From the NCBI GenBank assembly GCA_026692665.1, contig JAPLOF010000023.1, positions 62,001 to 126,000 of the forward strand: a DNA stretch of 64,000 nucleotides. Reading direction: 5' to 3'. Source of the stretch: Planctomycetota bacterium (GTDB lineage: Bacteria; Planctomycetota; UBA1135; GCA-002686595). This document shows positions 24,946-34,325 of the stretch, piece after piece. The notes below the pieces were generated by a model. The model did no database searches. It was not told the DNA's origin and saw only the letters and a program-made list of their open reading frames with translations. Every line of letters starts with the position of its first letter. Position 1 is the stretch's first letter. The translations under genes were made by a program, and so were the position numbers.

Positions 24946-25836
24946 ATGCATCGAACGACCTGGACTCTACCGGCCCTCCTCGCGCTCGCCACGACGGCGG
25001 CGGCGCAGGTGGTCAATCCCGCGACGGCGCAGGAACCGCCGAAATCCGCCGACGAGGCTTCGACGGACGTGCTGCGTTCCTGGCAGCTCCCGGCGATCGA
25101 CGTCACGGCGGACGACTGGTCTCCCTACCGGGAGAGCGACCTGATCGGCTCCTACGGCCAGCCGCGCTGGACCTCGCGACGCCTCTTCCCGACGACGCGC
25201 GTCTACGTCCTGCGCGAGGGTCAGCTCGATTTCGAGCTGTGGAACCGCATCAAGGTCCCGCGCGAGGGAGCGGCGACGGTCGAGACGCAGTACGAGTTCG
25301 AGATCGGCCTGCCGAACCGCTTCCAGTTCGACTACTACTTCGTCACCGAGCATTCCGGCTCCGAGGGCGACACGGAGATCAGCGAGCAGAAGTACGAGGT
25401 GCGGTACGCGCTCGCGGACTGGGGCAAGATCCCGTGGAACCCCACGCTCTACGCCGAGTGGGCCAGCGTGTCGGGCGGGCCGGACAGGTTCGAGGGCAAG
25501 CTGCTGCTCGGTGACGAGGTGGCGCCGGGCTGGAAGGTCGGGACGAACCTCGTCTGGGAACGCGAAGTCAGCGGCGACCTGACGAACCAGTACGAGCTGA
25601 CCATGGGCGTCTCGCGGACGATCATCGACGAGAAGTTCTCGCTGGGCGGTGAACTCAAGACGTCGATCGAGGACGTGCACGGCGACCGGGGCGACTACGC
25701 GAAATCGCTCGAGGTCGGTCCGAGCCTCCAGTGGCGCCCGCTGCCGAACCTGCACATCGACCTGGCGCCGCTGATCGGGATCGGCGGGGAGTCGCGCCAG
25801 GCCGACATCTATGCCGTGCTCGGCTGGGAGTTCTAG
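24946..25836 (+). CDS. Outer-membrane beta-barrel-like secreted protein
   Basis: 296-aa exported protein with signal MHRTTWTLPALLALATTAAAQ and a mature part of alternating polar and hydrophobic strands rich in aromatic residues (LFPTTRVYVLREGQLDFELWN, FEIGLPNRFQFDYYFVTEH, PTLYAEWASVSGGPDRFEG). The last residues IYAVLGWEF end in an aromatic, as usual in outer-membrane barrels. It resembles the 'transporter' (OMP-like) proteins of unknown specificity common in planctomycetes and gammaproteobacteria. ATG 24946 was chosen for the signal peptide. It lies downstream of the tonB-like gene on the same strand; co-function is possible but unproven. Confidence 0.65.
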   Translation: MHRTTWTLPALLALATTAAAQVVNPATAQEPPKSADEASTDVLRSWQLPAIDVTADDWSPYRESDLIGSYGQPRWTSRRLFPTTRVYVLREGQLDFELWNRIKVPREGAATVETQYEFEIGLPNRFQFDYYFVTEHSGSEGDTEISEQKYEVRYALADWGKIPWNPTLYAEWASVSGGPDRFEGKLLLGDEVAPGWKVGTNLVWEREVSGDLTNQYELTMGVSRTIIDEKFSLGGELKTSIEDVHGDRGDYAKSLEVGPSLQWRPLPNLHIDLAPLIGIGGESRQADIYAVLGWEF

Positions 25837-25853
25837 GTCCCGGCTGCGTTCCT

Positions 25854-25904
25854 GAAGAGACGGCCGGTCACGGACCTCGCGGGGCACGTGACCGGCCACT
25901 CTTC
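25854..25904. terminator. Two-part hairpin between convergent genes
   Basis: Inner perfect 11-bp stem GGCCGGTCACG/CGTGACCGGCC (25862-25872 with 25887-25897) and an outer 6-bp stem GAAGAG/CTCTTC (25854-25859 with 25899-25904). It separates the barrel gene from ridA and probably terminates both. Confidence 0.65.
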
Positions 25905-25938
25905 CGGGCTCTCCGCGCCGGGGAGCGCCATGGGACAC

Positions 25939-26343
25939 TCAGCCGATGGTGGCCGTCGCCTCGATCTCGACCAGCGCGCCCTCTTCCAGCAGGTCGGCCA
26001 CCTGTACGAGCGCCATCGCCGGATAGTGCTTGCCGAACAACTCGCGCCACTTCGTCCCGATCGCGCGCGCGGCGGCGATGTAGGCGCGTTTGTCCGTCAC
26101 GTACACGGTCATCCGCACGACGTGCTGAGGCTCGCCGCCGGCCGCGCGCACGCAGGCGACCACGTTTTCGAGGCACTGGCCGAACTGCACGGCCATGTCG
26201 CCGGGACCGACGATGCGCTGCTCTCGATCCCACGCGATCTGACCGGCGACGAAGAGCAGCCGGCTCGCGCCCTCGACGCGGATCGCGTTCGCGTAGCCCT
26301 TGGCCGGCTTCCAGCCTTCGGGATGGATCGCATCGATGCGCAT
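25939..26343 (-). CDS. RidA family protein (enamine/imine deaminase-like)
   Basis: 134-aa YjgF/YER057c/UK114 trimeric protein. Typical blocks: LLFVAGQIAWDREQRIVG, MAVQFGQCLENVVACVRAAGGEPQHVVRMTVYV and the C-terminal ALVEIEATATIG. RidA hydrolyses reactive enamines and imines from PLP enzymes, and relatives act as 2-aminomuconate deaminases in aromatic degradation. The active-site arginine normally found before VEIEA is absent; the sequence there is EEGALVEIEA, so deaminase activity is doubtful. The ATG shares one base with the stop of the preceding SDR gene (TGATG). It and the SDR form a two-gene operon. Confidence 0.85.
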   Translation of the reverse strand: MRIDAIHPEGWKPAKGYANAIRVEGASRLLFVAGQIAWDREQRIVGPGDMAVQFGQCLENVVACVRAAGGEPQHVVRMTVYVTDKRAYIAAARAIGTKWRELFGKHYPAMALVQVADLLEEGALVEIEATATIG

Positions 26344-27164
26344 CAGGTCCTCCAGTTCACGGCGGGCTTGCCGCCCGCGCTGCCGCCGGGCATCTCGGCG
26401 ATCACGCCGTTCTGCGCTCCGTTCAGCAGTTCGAGCACGACCGCGGACACCTCGTCCGTCGTGACGAGCGCGCCGCCGGGATTCTGAGCCGCGAGGAACG
26501 CGCGGGTGTCGGCCGCCGAACGCCCGGTCTTCTTCACGATGCGCTCGACCGTCTGGTCGGTCATGGGCGAGTCCACGTAGTGGGGAGCGACCAGGTTCAT
26601 CGTCACTCCCTTGCCCTCGAGCTCGAGCGCCGCGCAGCGCGTGTACCCGACGAGCGCGTGCTTGCTGGCCACGTACGCGGCGGCGTAGGGGTAGCCGATC
26701 AACCCCGCGGAGCTCGCCACGCTCACGATTCGCCCATGTCCGCGCTCCAGCATCGACGGTGCCAGGCGCTCGATCGCACGGCGCGGCCCGTGGAAGTTCA
26801 CGCGCAGGTGCTTCTCGTAGGTGTCGCCGTCCCCGCCGCGGCCGTGCCGCAGGAAGGGCGCCGTCTCGGCGATCCCGGCGTTGTTCACGAGCCATGCGAT
26901 CCCGCCGTGCTCGGCGATTTCGTCCGACAGCTCGAGGAGCGCCTCGTCGAGCGTCGCCGGGTCGGTGACGTCCACGTACGCGGGCCAGGCTCGGCCACCC
27001 CGACGGACGAGCTCGTTCGCGACCGCGACGCAGTCGTCCTGGCTGCGCGCGGCGACGATCACGGGCGAACCCGCGAGGGCCACGCGCCGCGCGATCGCCG
27101 CGCCGATGCCACGGCCGGCGCCGGTGACGAGGCACAGAGGTCGTGTCCCGGAGACGTTGTCCAC
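26343..27164 (-). CDS. Short-chain dehydrogenase/reductase
   Basis: 273-aa classical SDR. NAD(P)-binding motif TGAGRGIG at residues 14-21, NNAG in LVNNAGIAETAP, the catalytic serine in IVSVASSAGLIGYPYAAAYVASKHAL and Y-x-x-x-K within YVASK. Full length. The start is GTG 27164; only 14 bp separate it from the divergent lipoprotein gene, so the promoter must lie within the neighbouring gene or be shared. In the aromatic-CoA scheme it could act on a 3-hydroxyacyl-CoA or dihydrodiol; the sequence does not specify the substrate. Last codons overlap ridA. Confidence 0.87.
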   Translation of the reverse strand: MDNVSGTRPLCLVTGAGRGIGAAIARRVALAGSPVIVAARSQDDCVAVANELVRRGGRAWPAYVDVTDPATLDEALLELSDEIAEHGGIAWLVNNAGIAETAPFLRHGRGGDGDTYEKHLRVNFHGPRRAIERLAPSMLERGHGRIVSVASSAGLIGYPYAAAYVASKHALVGYTRCAALELEGKGVTMNLVAPHYVDSPMTDQTVERIVKKTGRSAADTRAFLAAQNPGGALVTTDEVSAVVLELLNGAQNGVIAEMPGGSAGGKPAVNWRT

Positions 27165-27178
27165 GCGGAACGAGTACC

Positions 27179-28128
27179 ATGCCGCGCCGACCGGTTTCGA
27201 GCTTGGCCCGCGGCATCCACCACGCCCTCCTCTGCGCCGCCCTCACGGCGTGCGCTTCCAACCGCCCGCCGGATCTGCGGCAGGCGGTCGACACGGCGTG
27301 GGGCACCGTGCGGGCGGCGCGCCGCGACGACGCCGTCGAGATCGCCCTCGTGGTCGAGCGCGTGGCGCCCCGTGTCGCGGCCGCGATCCCGAGTCGGGGC
27401 ACGGCGGCGCTGGACATCCGGCTCGTGCCCGAGCTGGCCCGCGCGCACTGGGGGGGCGCGACGATCACGACGGCCGAGGAACGCTGGATCGAACTGCCCG
27501 AGGACGGCCGCGACATCGCGGCCCAGGCCATCCTCGCGCACGAACTCGTCCATTTCTGGCTGGCCGGAGAGTGGAAGGCGCTGCCGCCGGTGCTCGAAGA
27601 GGGCCTCGCGATCCACGTGGCCCACCTGGCCGTGCCCCAGGCCGCGCCGCGCGAGCGTGGCGAGCTGGCGCTGGTGCTCGGCACGCTGCTCGACGGCTCG
27701 GTCACGTTCGACGGTCCGGGGGTCGCGCACGGGCCAGCTGGGGCGAAGCTCACGCCGGATCGCGCGCGGTACACGATGCACGCGCGCATCGACGCGGGCG
27801 AGCTCCCGCCGCTCGGAGACATCTTCAACCTCGAAGCCGACGAGCTGGCGCGCTCCTCGGCACCGGGAGTGCGCGCGGTCCTCGACGCCCTGGCCTACGT
27901 CGTCATGGAGCGCATCGGTGTCGAGAAACTGCACCGCCTGTGCGTGCAAGCCGGCGTGCTCGGGCACGCGCGCATCCCGAGCGAGTGGATCTGGACGGCT
28001 GCGCGCATCGATCCGAACGAGCCCGTGAGCCTCCAGCGCGCCGTCCTGGAGATGCTCGGCACGCCCGAGATCCGCGCGCTGCTCCTGCGCGACGACCTGC
28101 GGATCGGCGCGCACGGGGACGACTCGCC

Positions 28129-28132
<4 letters not shown>
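27179..28132 (+). CDS. Lipoprotein with HExxH zinc-peptidase-like motif
   Basis: 317-aa secreted lipoprotein. Lipobox LTAC in LLCAALTACAS near residue 24 after a charged N terminus. Near residue 120 the motif ILAHELVHFWLAGEW has the H-E-x-x-H zinc signature, with a glutamate about 20 residues later in LEEGLAIHVAHL, so it is a gluzincin-type peptidase candidate. The C-terminal half is helical and repeats a D/E-R pattern; no known domain beyond the motif. I chose ATG 27179 because the signal begins there. It is divergent from the SDR gene and its stop overlaps the next gene's GTG (GTGA), so the two are probably cotranslated. Confidence 0.72.
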
Positions 28133-29637
<1,505 letters not shown>

Positions 29638-30684
29638 TCAGCCCTTCTTCTCGGGCTTCGTCTCCTCCGCCGGCGCGTCCTCGATCTCGACGCTGTAGTC
29701 GATCTTCCCCTCGCGCGTCGAGCTCATCTTCATCGACGAGCCGTCGCGCTCCGATTCCCGGCGCGATTCCTCCTTGAGCGTGCCCTCGAGCTCGAGCAGC
29801 ATCGGGCGCTTCGCCGCGACGTCGAACCAGAGCTTGCCCTCGAGCTTCGCGGACCAGGTGCTGCGGTTGTCGAACGGCACGTTGAGCGCACGGGGACCGC
29901 GGCCGCCGAAGGCCTCGAGTTCGCGCTCGCCCGAAGTCTCGAGCTCCAGCTCGATGATGGCGCACAGGACGCCGTCCTTCTCCTCGGAACCGGCCAGCTT
30001 GCCCGTGCCCTTCCACTCGGACTGCGTCAGGAACGAGTCGCCTCCACCTCCCATGCGTCCACCGCGGCGACCGCCGCCGCCGCCCGCGCCGCGACCCTCG
30101 CCATCGGGGCGAGCCGGCGGCGGATAGAGCTTGCGCTGAACGTCGAGGCGCAGACCGCGCAGGATCGCCTCGTTGCCGATCTCCCACTCCGCGCCTTCCT
30201 CGACCCCGGCTTTCGGCAGGAAACCATCGAGGAACAGGCCGATCGCGTGGCCTTCGAGCGCGCCCTCGCCATCGGGTTCGGTGCCCGCGACGACCTCGGC
30301 CTCGACCTTGCCGCCCTCGCTGGTCAGTTGGACCGTGACGCCCTTCCACGGGCTCTCGATCTCGCTCTCACGAGAGTTCTCGCCCATCTCCATCGCGGAC
30401 TTGCCGCCCAGCTCGACGAAATGGCGGCGCACCTTGGTCGGCTTGCCAGCATCGGCCTCGACCACATGGTCGATGTGGACCTCCGTGCGCTCCGTGTCCG
30501 TGGTGGCCCCGCCCATGCCCGGCATCTTCTCGCCGTCCCGCTCGACCTCCATGGACGTCGTCTCCATGTGGATCGACGACTCGATCGTGACCTTGCGGCC
30601 GATTCCGGCCTTGTACTCGGTGACCAGGTCCTTCGCCGGCGCGAGGCCGAGGCCGAGGGCGGACATCAGGAGGAGAGTGCGCAT
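29638..30684 (-). CDS. Secreted hypothetical protein (DUF6263-like)
   Basis: 348-aa exported protein of unknown function. Short signal MRTLLLMSALGLGLAPAKD, then beta-rich sequence with KVTIESSIHMETTSMEVERDGE, a middle region EIGNEAILRGLRLDVQRKLY, a glycine-arginine linker (GGGGRRGGRMGGGGDS, about 198-213), and a C-terminal part LWFDVAAKRPMLLELEGTLKEE. The overall pattern of repeated lipocalin-like strands fits DUF6263-type proteins often encoded as singletons. The last residues end in KPEKKG. Its stop is directly adjacent to the OYE gene's stop on the other strand, with no intergenic space for a terminator. Confidence 0.62.
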   Translation of the reverse strand: MRTLLLMSALGLGLAPAKDLVTEYKAGIGRKVTIESSIHMETTSMEVERDGEKMPGMGGATTDTERTEVHIDHVVEADAGKPTKVRRHFVELGGKSAMEMGENSRESEIESPWKGVTVQLTSEGGKVEAEVVAGTEPDGEGALEGHAIGLFLDGFLPKAGVEEGAEWEIGNEAILRGLRLDVQRKLYPPPARPDGEGRGAGGGGGRRGGRMGGGGDSFLTQSEWKGTGKLAGSEEKDGVLCAIIELELETSGERELEAFGGRGPRALNVPFDNRSTWSAKLEGKLWFDVAAKRPMLLELEGTLKEESRRESERDGSSMKMSSTREGKIDYSVEIEDAPAEETKPEKKG

Positions 30685-30757
30685 CGTGTGGATCCTGCGG
30701 CCGCGTGGACCGCTCGTGGGGAGAAGTGCGCGGCGCGGGCGCCGCGAATCGGGTCAA

Positions 30758-31342
30758 TCAATCGGAGCCGCGGTCGACCACGTGCGTCGCCTCGAGGAGC
30801 CGACCGTGCGCGTCGAAGAGCAGGGAGACGGAGTTGGCGCGGCGAGCAGTCGAACGCCCGGGTTCCAGGTGGAACTGCGCCACACTGCACGCGGAGAACG
30901 CGTGCACGGCGTCCAGCCTCCAGTCCGGATCCCGCACGGAGGTGAACACCTCGGCGTTGACGACGAGGATTTCGCGGGCGAATTCGGCGAGACGCGCGAG
31001 GTCCACGGAGCGATCCCGATCGCTCCGTTCGTTGCCCGAGGCGAACTCGAGCGACGGCCCCACGACGACGTCCAGGACGCGCACGAATCGATCGTCCTCG
31101 GCGGCCAGGATGCGCGACTCGTGGGCGACGATCCGGAGCCCCTGCTCGCCCGCAACCGGGTTCTGGCAGACCCCCGAGCACTTGCAGGCCTGGAAGCAGG
31201 GATCGCACTCCTCGTAGCAGGCCGAAACGGAGCACGAGCCGCTGGCGAGCCACCCGCAGGCGAGTGGCGCGAGCACGACCGTCGCGAGCCACGCAGTGCG
31301 GCGGGGACGGTCCGAGGCGGGATGTTCTCTGGAATGGACCAC
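30758..31342 (-). CDS. Cysteine-rich lipoprotein, hypothetical
   Basis: About 194 aa, start GTG 31342 assigned because a lipoprotein signal follows (TAWLATVVLAPLACGW); a TTG further upstream at 31450 in the same frame would precede an arginine-rich stretch. After the lipobox a cluster of seven cysteines occurs within about 25 residues (SCSVSACYEECDPCFQACK and CSGVCQN), suggesting disulfides or a metal site. The rest is hydrophilic: RIVAHESRILAAEDDRFVRVLDVVVG. No family recognised. Start position uncertain. Confidence 0.5.
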   Translation of the reverse strand: MVHSREHPASDRPRRTAWLATVVLAPLACGWLASGSCSVSACYEECDPCFQACKCSGVCQNPVAGEQGLRIVAHESRILAAEDDRFVRVLDVVVGPSLEFASGNERSDRDRSVDLARLAEFAREILVVNAEVFTSVRDPDWRLDAVHAFSACSVAQFHLEPGRSTARRANSVSLLFDAHGRLLEATHVVDRGSD

Positions 31343-31545
31343 GTGGGCGTCCCCGCGGGGAGCCCAGGGACCGTACCGGGGCCTCCGCGAAGCGGCAAGT
31401 CGGACAGGGCGGGCGATGGCGCGGGACGAGTTCGCACGGTGCTCGTCCAACCGGCGCGCAGACGCCGGGTTCCGGCCCGAACCAGCGACTGCGCTCCCGA
31501 GCTGGGCCCGCGCGCGGCTGGATTCGTGCTCGCGAAACCCCTCTG

Positions 31546-31839
31546 ATGTCCGGCATGGGAAGCGTTCGTATCCGCGTCGAGCATGCGCTCGGCCGTCAGG
31601 AAGCCCTGAGCCGCATCCGGCGCGCGGCGGACGGCCTGGGCGCGAAGGGTGCCGCCTACGTGAAGTCGGTCGAGTGGTCCGAGTCCGGCGCCGTGGTGGC
31701 CGGCGACGGATTCGACGGCCGTTTCGTGGTCACGGACACCGACGTGACGGCCGAGGTCGAGCTCGGATGGAAGCTGGCCTTCTTCCCGCTGAAGGTCCAG
31801 CGCGATGCGGAGGCCTGGTTGCGGGATCTGCTGCGTTGA
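31546..31839 (+). CDS. Polyhydroxyalkanoic acid system family protein
   Basis: 97-aa protein matching the PHA-granule-associated family: IRVEHALGRQEALSRIRRAAD at the N terminus, VEWSESGAVVAGDGFDGRF in the middle, and AEVELGWKLAFFPLKVQRDAEAWLRDLL at the end. Such proteins associate with polyhydroxyalkanoate granules or similar inclusions; no phaC or phasin lies nearby, so it may have another lipid-related role. ATG 31546 is followed by a second in-frame ATG. Its TGA shares bases with the TTG start of the SulP transporter (TTGA), an arrangement that suggests coupling. Confidence 0.75.
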   Translation: MSGMGSVRIRVEHALGRQEALSRIRRAADGLGAKGAAYVKSVEWSESGAVVAGDGFDGRFVVTDTDVTAEVELGWKLAFFPLKVQRDAEAWLRDLLR

Positions 31840-33572
31840 GCCCGCACCGCTACGTGCAGGCCGCGCAGGCGCTCCCACCCGTATTGGCTCGGCTCGGGTG
31901 GAGCCTGCGAGAGGCGCTGCGCGAGGGATACCGCGCGCGAGACCTGCAGCGCGACGTGCTCGCCGGGCTCGTCATCGGCGTCGTCGCGCTGCCGCTCGCC
32001 ATGGCGCTCGCGATCGCGTCGGGAGTGCCGCCACAGTTCGGCCTCTACACTTCGATCATCGCCGGCGCCGTGATCGCCGTCGCCGGCGGGTCGCGCGTGA
32101 GCGTCTCGGGTCCGACCGCGGCCTTCGTGGTGCTCCTGGCCCCGGTGAGCCATGCGCACGGAGTGGGCGGCCTGATGACGGCCTCGCTCATGGCGGGCGT
32201 GATGCTGCTCGGATTCGGCCTGTTCCGCATGGGCCGGCTGATCCAGTTCATCCCGCACCCCGTGACGACCGGGTTCACGGCGGGCATCGCGGTCGTGATC
32301 GCCGGCCTCCAGTTGAAGGACTTCCTCGGGCTGCAGCCGGGCGCGCTGCCCGAGCACTTCCCCGAGAAGATGGTCGCGCTGGCGAGAGCAGCCGAGTCGT
32401 TCCGCTGGCAGGAAGCGGCCATCGGGACGTTCACGCTCGTCGTCCTCGTCGTCTGGCCGCGGATCGTCCGACGGATCCCCGGGCCCCTCGTGGGGTTGGC
32501 ACTCGCCGCGGTCGTGTCGTGGCTGCTCGCGGTCTATGTGCCCGGATTCCACGTCGACACGATCGGAAGCCGTTTCGAGGGCGGGATACCGCGCCTCCCG
32601 CCGCATTTCGACTGGCCTTGGAACTTCCCCGGTGCGGATGGCCAGCCTCTCGGGCTCTCGCTCGGCGTGTTGCGCGAGCTGCTCGGCCCGGCGTTCGCGA
32701 TCGCCGCGCTGGGCGCCATCGAGTCGCTGCTGTGCGCCGTCGTGGCGGACGGGATGGCGGGCACGAAGCACGACTCCGACGTCGAGCTGGCCGCGCAGGG
32801 ACTCGGGAACATGGTCGCGCCGTTCTTCGGCGGATTCGCGGCGACGGGCGCCTTGGCCCGCACGGCCACCGGCATCCGAGCCGGAGCGCGCTCGCCGTTC
32901 GCCTCGCTCACCCACGCCCTCTTCATCCTCGTGGCGGTGCTCGCCCTGGCTCCGCTCCTCGCGCACCTGCCGATGGCGGCGCTGGCCGCGCTCCTCCTGA
33001 TCGTGGCCTGGAACATGAGCGAGGTGCGGCACTTCGGCCACATCCTCAAGGTGGCGCCGAAAAGCGACGTCCTGGTCCTCCTGACCTGCTTCGGACTCAC
33101 CGTCGTGTTCGACATGGTGATCGCCGTCAGCGTCGGGATCGTGCTCGCAGCACTCCTCTTCATGCGCCGCATGTCCGAGATGTTCCAGGCGCGGCTCGAC
33201 GAGGGCGCCAGCACGCACCTGCTCGACCCGCACATGGAGGGCGTCGTCGTCTACCAGATCGGCGGTCCGCTGTTCTTCGGCGCGGCGGAGAAGGCCGCCA
33301 GTGCCCTGGCGCGGATCTCGGACCGGACGCGCGCCGTGATTCTCCAGATGGACGGCGTGCCGGTGATGGACATCACGGGGCTCGTCGCGCTCGAGTCGGC
33401 ACTCGAGCGCCTGCATGGCATGGGGGTTTTCGTGGTCCTCGCCGGAGTCCAGCCCCAACCGCTCGAGATGCTCGAGAAGTCCGGAATCCACGGCGGGAAG
33501 CTGACCGCGCTGTGCAGCGAGGACGACGCGGCCTTGGCGGCCGTTCGGGCCTTCCTGGCCGAGAAGCGTTGA
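31836..33572 (+). CDS. SulP-family inorganic anion transporter with STAS domain
   Basis: 578-aa secondary transporter. The 11-12 membrane helices include the SLC26/SulP signature VLAGLVIGVVALPLAMALAIASGVPPQFGLYTSIIAG and GGSRVSVSGPTAAFVVLL. A cytoplasmic C-terminal STAS domain follows at about 465-575 (VVVYQIGGPLFFGAAEKAAS, AVILQMDGVPVMDITGLVAL). SulP proteins carry sulfate, bicarbonate or dicarboxylates; the cargo here is not determinable. The gene overlaps the preceding stop as TTGA, taking TTG 31836 as start; a GTG at 31854 is an alternative. The end lies 15 bp before foldback element 2. Confidence 0.9.
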   Translation: MSPHRYVQAAQALPPVLARLGWSLREALREGYRARDLQRDVLAGLVIGVVALPLAMALAIASGVPPQFGLYTSIIAGAVIAVAGGSRVSVSGPTAAFVVLLAPVSHAHGVGGLMTASLMAGVMLLGFGLFRMGRLIQFIPHPVTTGFTAGIAVVIAGLQLKDFLGLQPGALPEHFPEKMVALARAAESFRWQEAAIGTFTLVVLVVWPRIVRRIPGPLVGLALAAVVSWLLAVYVPGFHVDTIGSRFEGGIPRLPPHFDWPWNFPGADGQPLGLSLGVLRELLGPAFAIAALGAIESLLCAVVADGMAGTKHDSDVELAAQGLGNMVAPFFGGFAATGALARTATGIRAGARSPFASLTHALFILVAVLALAPLLAHLPMAALAALLLIVAWNMSEVRHFGHILKVAPKSDVLVLLTCFGLTVVFDMVIAVSVGIVLAALLFMRRMSEMFQARLDEGASTHLLDPHMEGVVVYQIGGPLFFGAAEKAASALARISDRTRAVILQMDGVPVMDITGLVALESALERLHGMGVFVVLAGVQPQPLEMLEKSGIHGGKLTALCSEDDAALAAVRAFLAEKR

Positions 33573-33587
33573 GCGTGAGCTGGTGGA

Positions 33588-33737
33588 GTGATCCCGAAGT
33601 TCGTCACATGAGTCACCCCCTTGCGACTCCCCTGCGGCGTTGGCGCTCATCCGAGGGTTGCAAAGAACCCGCGTCGTCGCGCCGCCTTGCAGGGAAGTCG
33701 CCTTCAGGGCGACTCATGCCACGAACTTCGGGATCAC
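33588..33737. repeat. Foldback (long inverted-repeat) element 2 between convergent genes
   Basis: The 27-bp left arm (33588-33614, starting GTGATCCCGAAGTTCG) and the right arm (33711-33737) are inverted copies with 25 of 27 identical bases. Inside, a second stem pairs GCGACTCCCCTGC near 33624 with the complement of GCAGGGAAGTCGC near 33690, so most of the 150 bp can fold into one rod. It fills the gap between the SulP and DUF4352-like genes. No coding capacity or transposase inside, no clear target-site duplication. Confidence 0.88.
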
Positions 33738-33741
33738 CCCA

Positions 33742-34281
33742 CTAGCGCTGGAGCTCGGCCGCGAGCGCCCGATCGCCGAACAGCACGAGATCGAGCATCT
33801 GGAGCGCCTCGCCGCCAAACGTGATGCGGACACGCGCGGGCTCCACGCCCAGCGGCAGGTCGAAGACGAAGGGTGACACGTCGACTTCGCCAGCGGCGAT
33901 CCCCGAGACCGCGCCCACCCCGAGTTCACGGCGCAGGGCCGATGTCGCGGCCGGGTCCGGCGCCCAATGATCGCCCGCGGCGTTCTCGAGGATCGGCACG
34001 TGGCTGGCCAAGTCGTAGTCGACGCGCTGCGCATGGTTCGTCGTTCGCAGCCGTACGACGACGAACTGGCCCGCGGGACGGAGGATCTCGCCCGCGGACC
34101 CGACCTCCGCCACCTTCGAGACGTCCTCGAGCGCGAATCCGAAGTCGTCCCAGAGGATCTCCTTGCCGCGTGGTGCAAGGACGTCGTGGCGCAGGAGCGT
34201 CGCCACGGAGAGGCCCAGCACGAGGACGACAGCCCCTCCGATCAGGGTCCAGCGCCAGGTCGAACCGTTCGAATGGGCCAT
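33742..34281 (-). CDS. Membrane-anchored hypothetical protein with DUF4352-like beta domain
   Basis: 179 aa. An N-terminal membrane anchor (WRWTLIGGAVVLVLGLSVATLL) is followed by an immunoglobulin-like beta sandwich: DFGFALEDVSKVAEVGSAGE, QFVVVRLRTTNHAQRVDYDL, VPILENAAGDHWAPDPAAT and FVFDLPLGVEPARVRITFGG. The pattern matches DUF4352-type telomere-repeat-factor-like domains of lipoproteins and anchored proteins, function unknown. Begins 44 bp before the cstA stop on the same strand; thus downstream of cstA and perhaps co-transcribed. The stop abuts foldback element 2. Confidence 0.65.
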   Translation of the reverse strand: MAHSNGSTWRWTLIGGAVVLVLGLSVATLLRHDVLAPRGKEILWDDFGFALEDVSKVAEVGSAGEILRPAGQFVVVRLRTTNHAQRVDYDLASHVPILENAAGDHWAPDPAATSALRRELGVGAVSGIAAGEVDVSPFVFDLPLGVEPARVRITFGGEALQMLDLVLFGDRALAAELQR

Positions 34282-34325
34282 CGTGAACTCCAGGACGATC
34301 CGACTCCGAGGTGGCCGATGAGACG

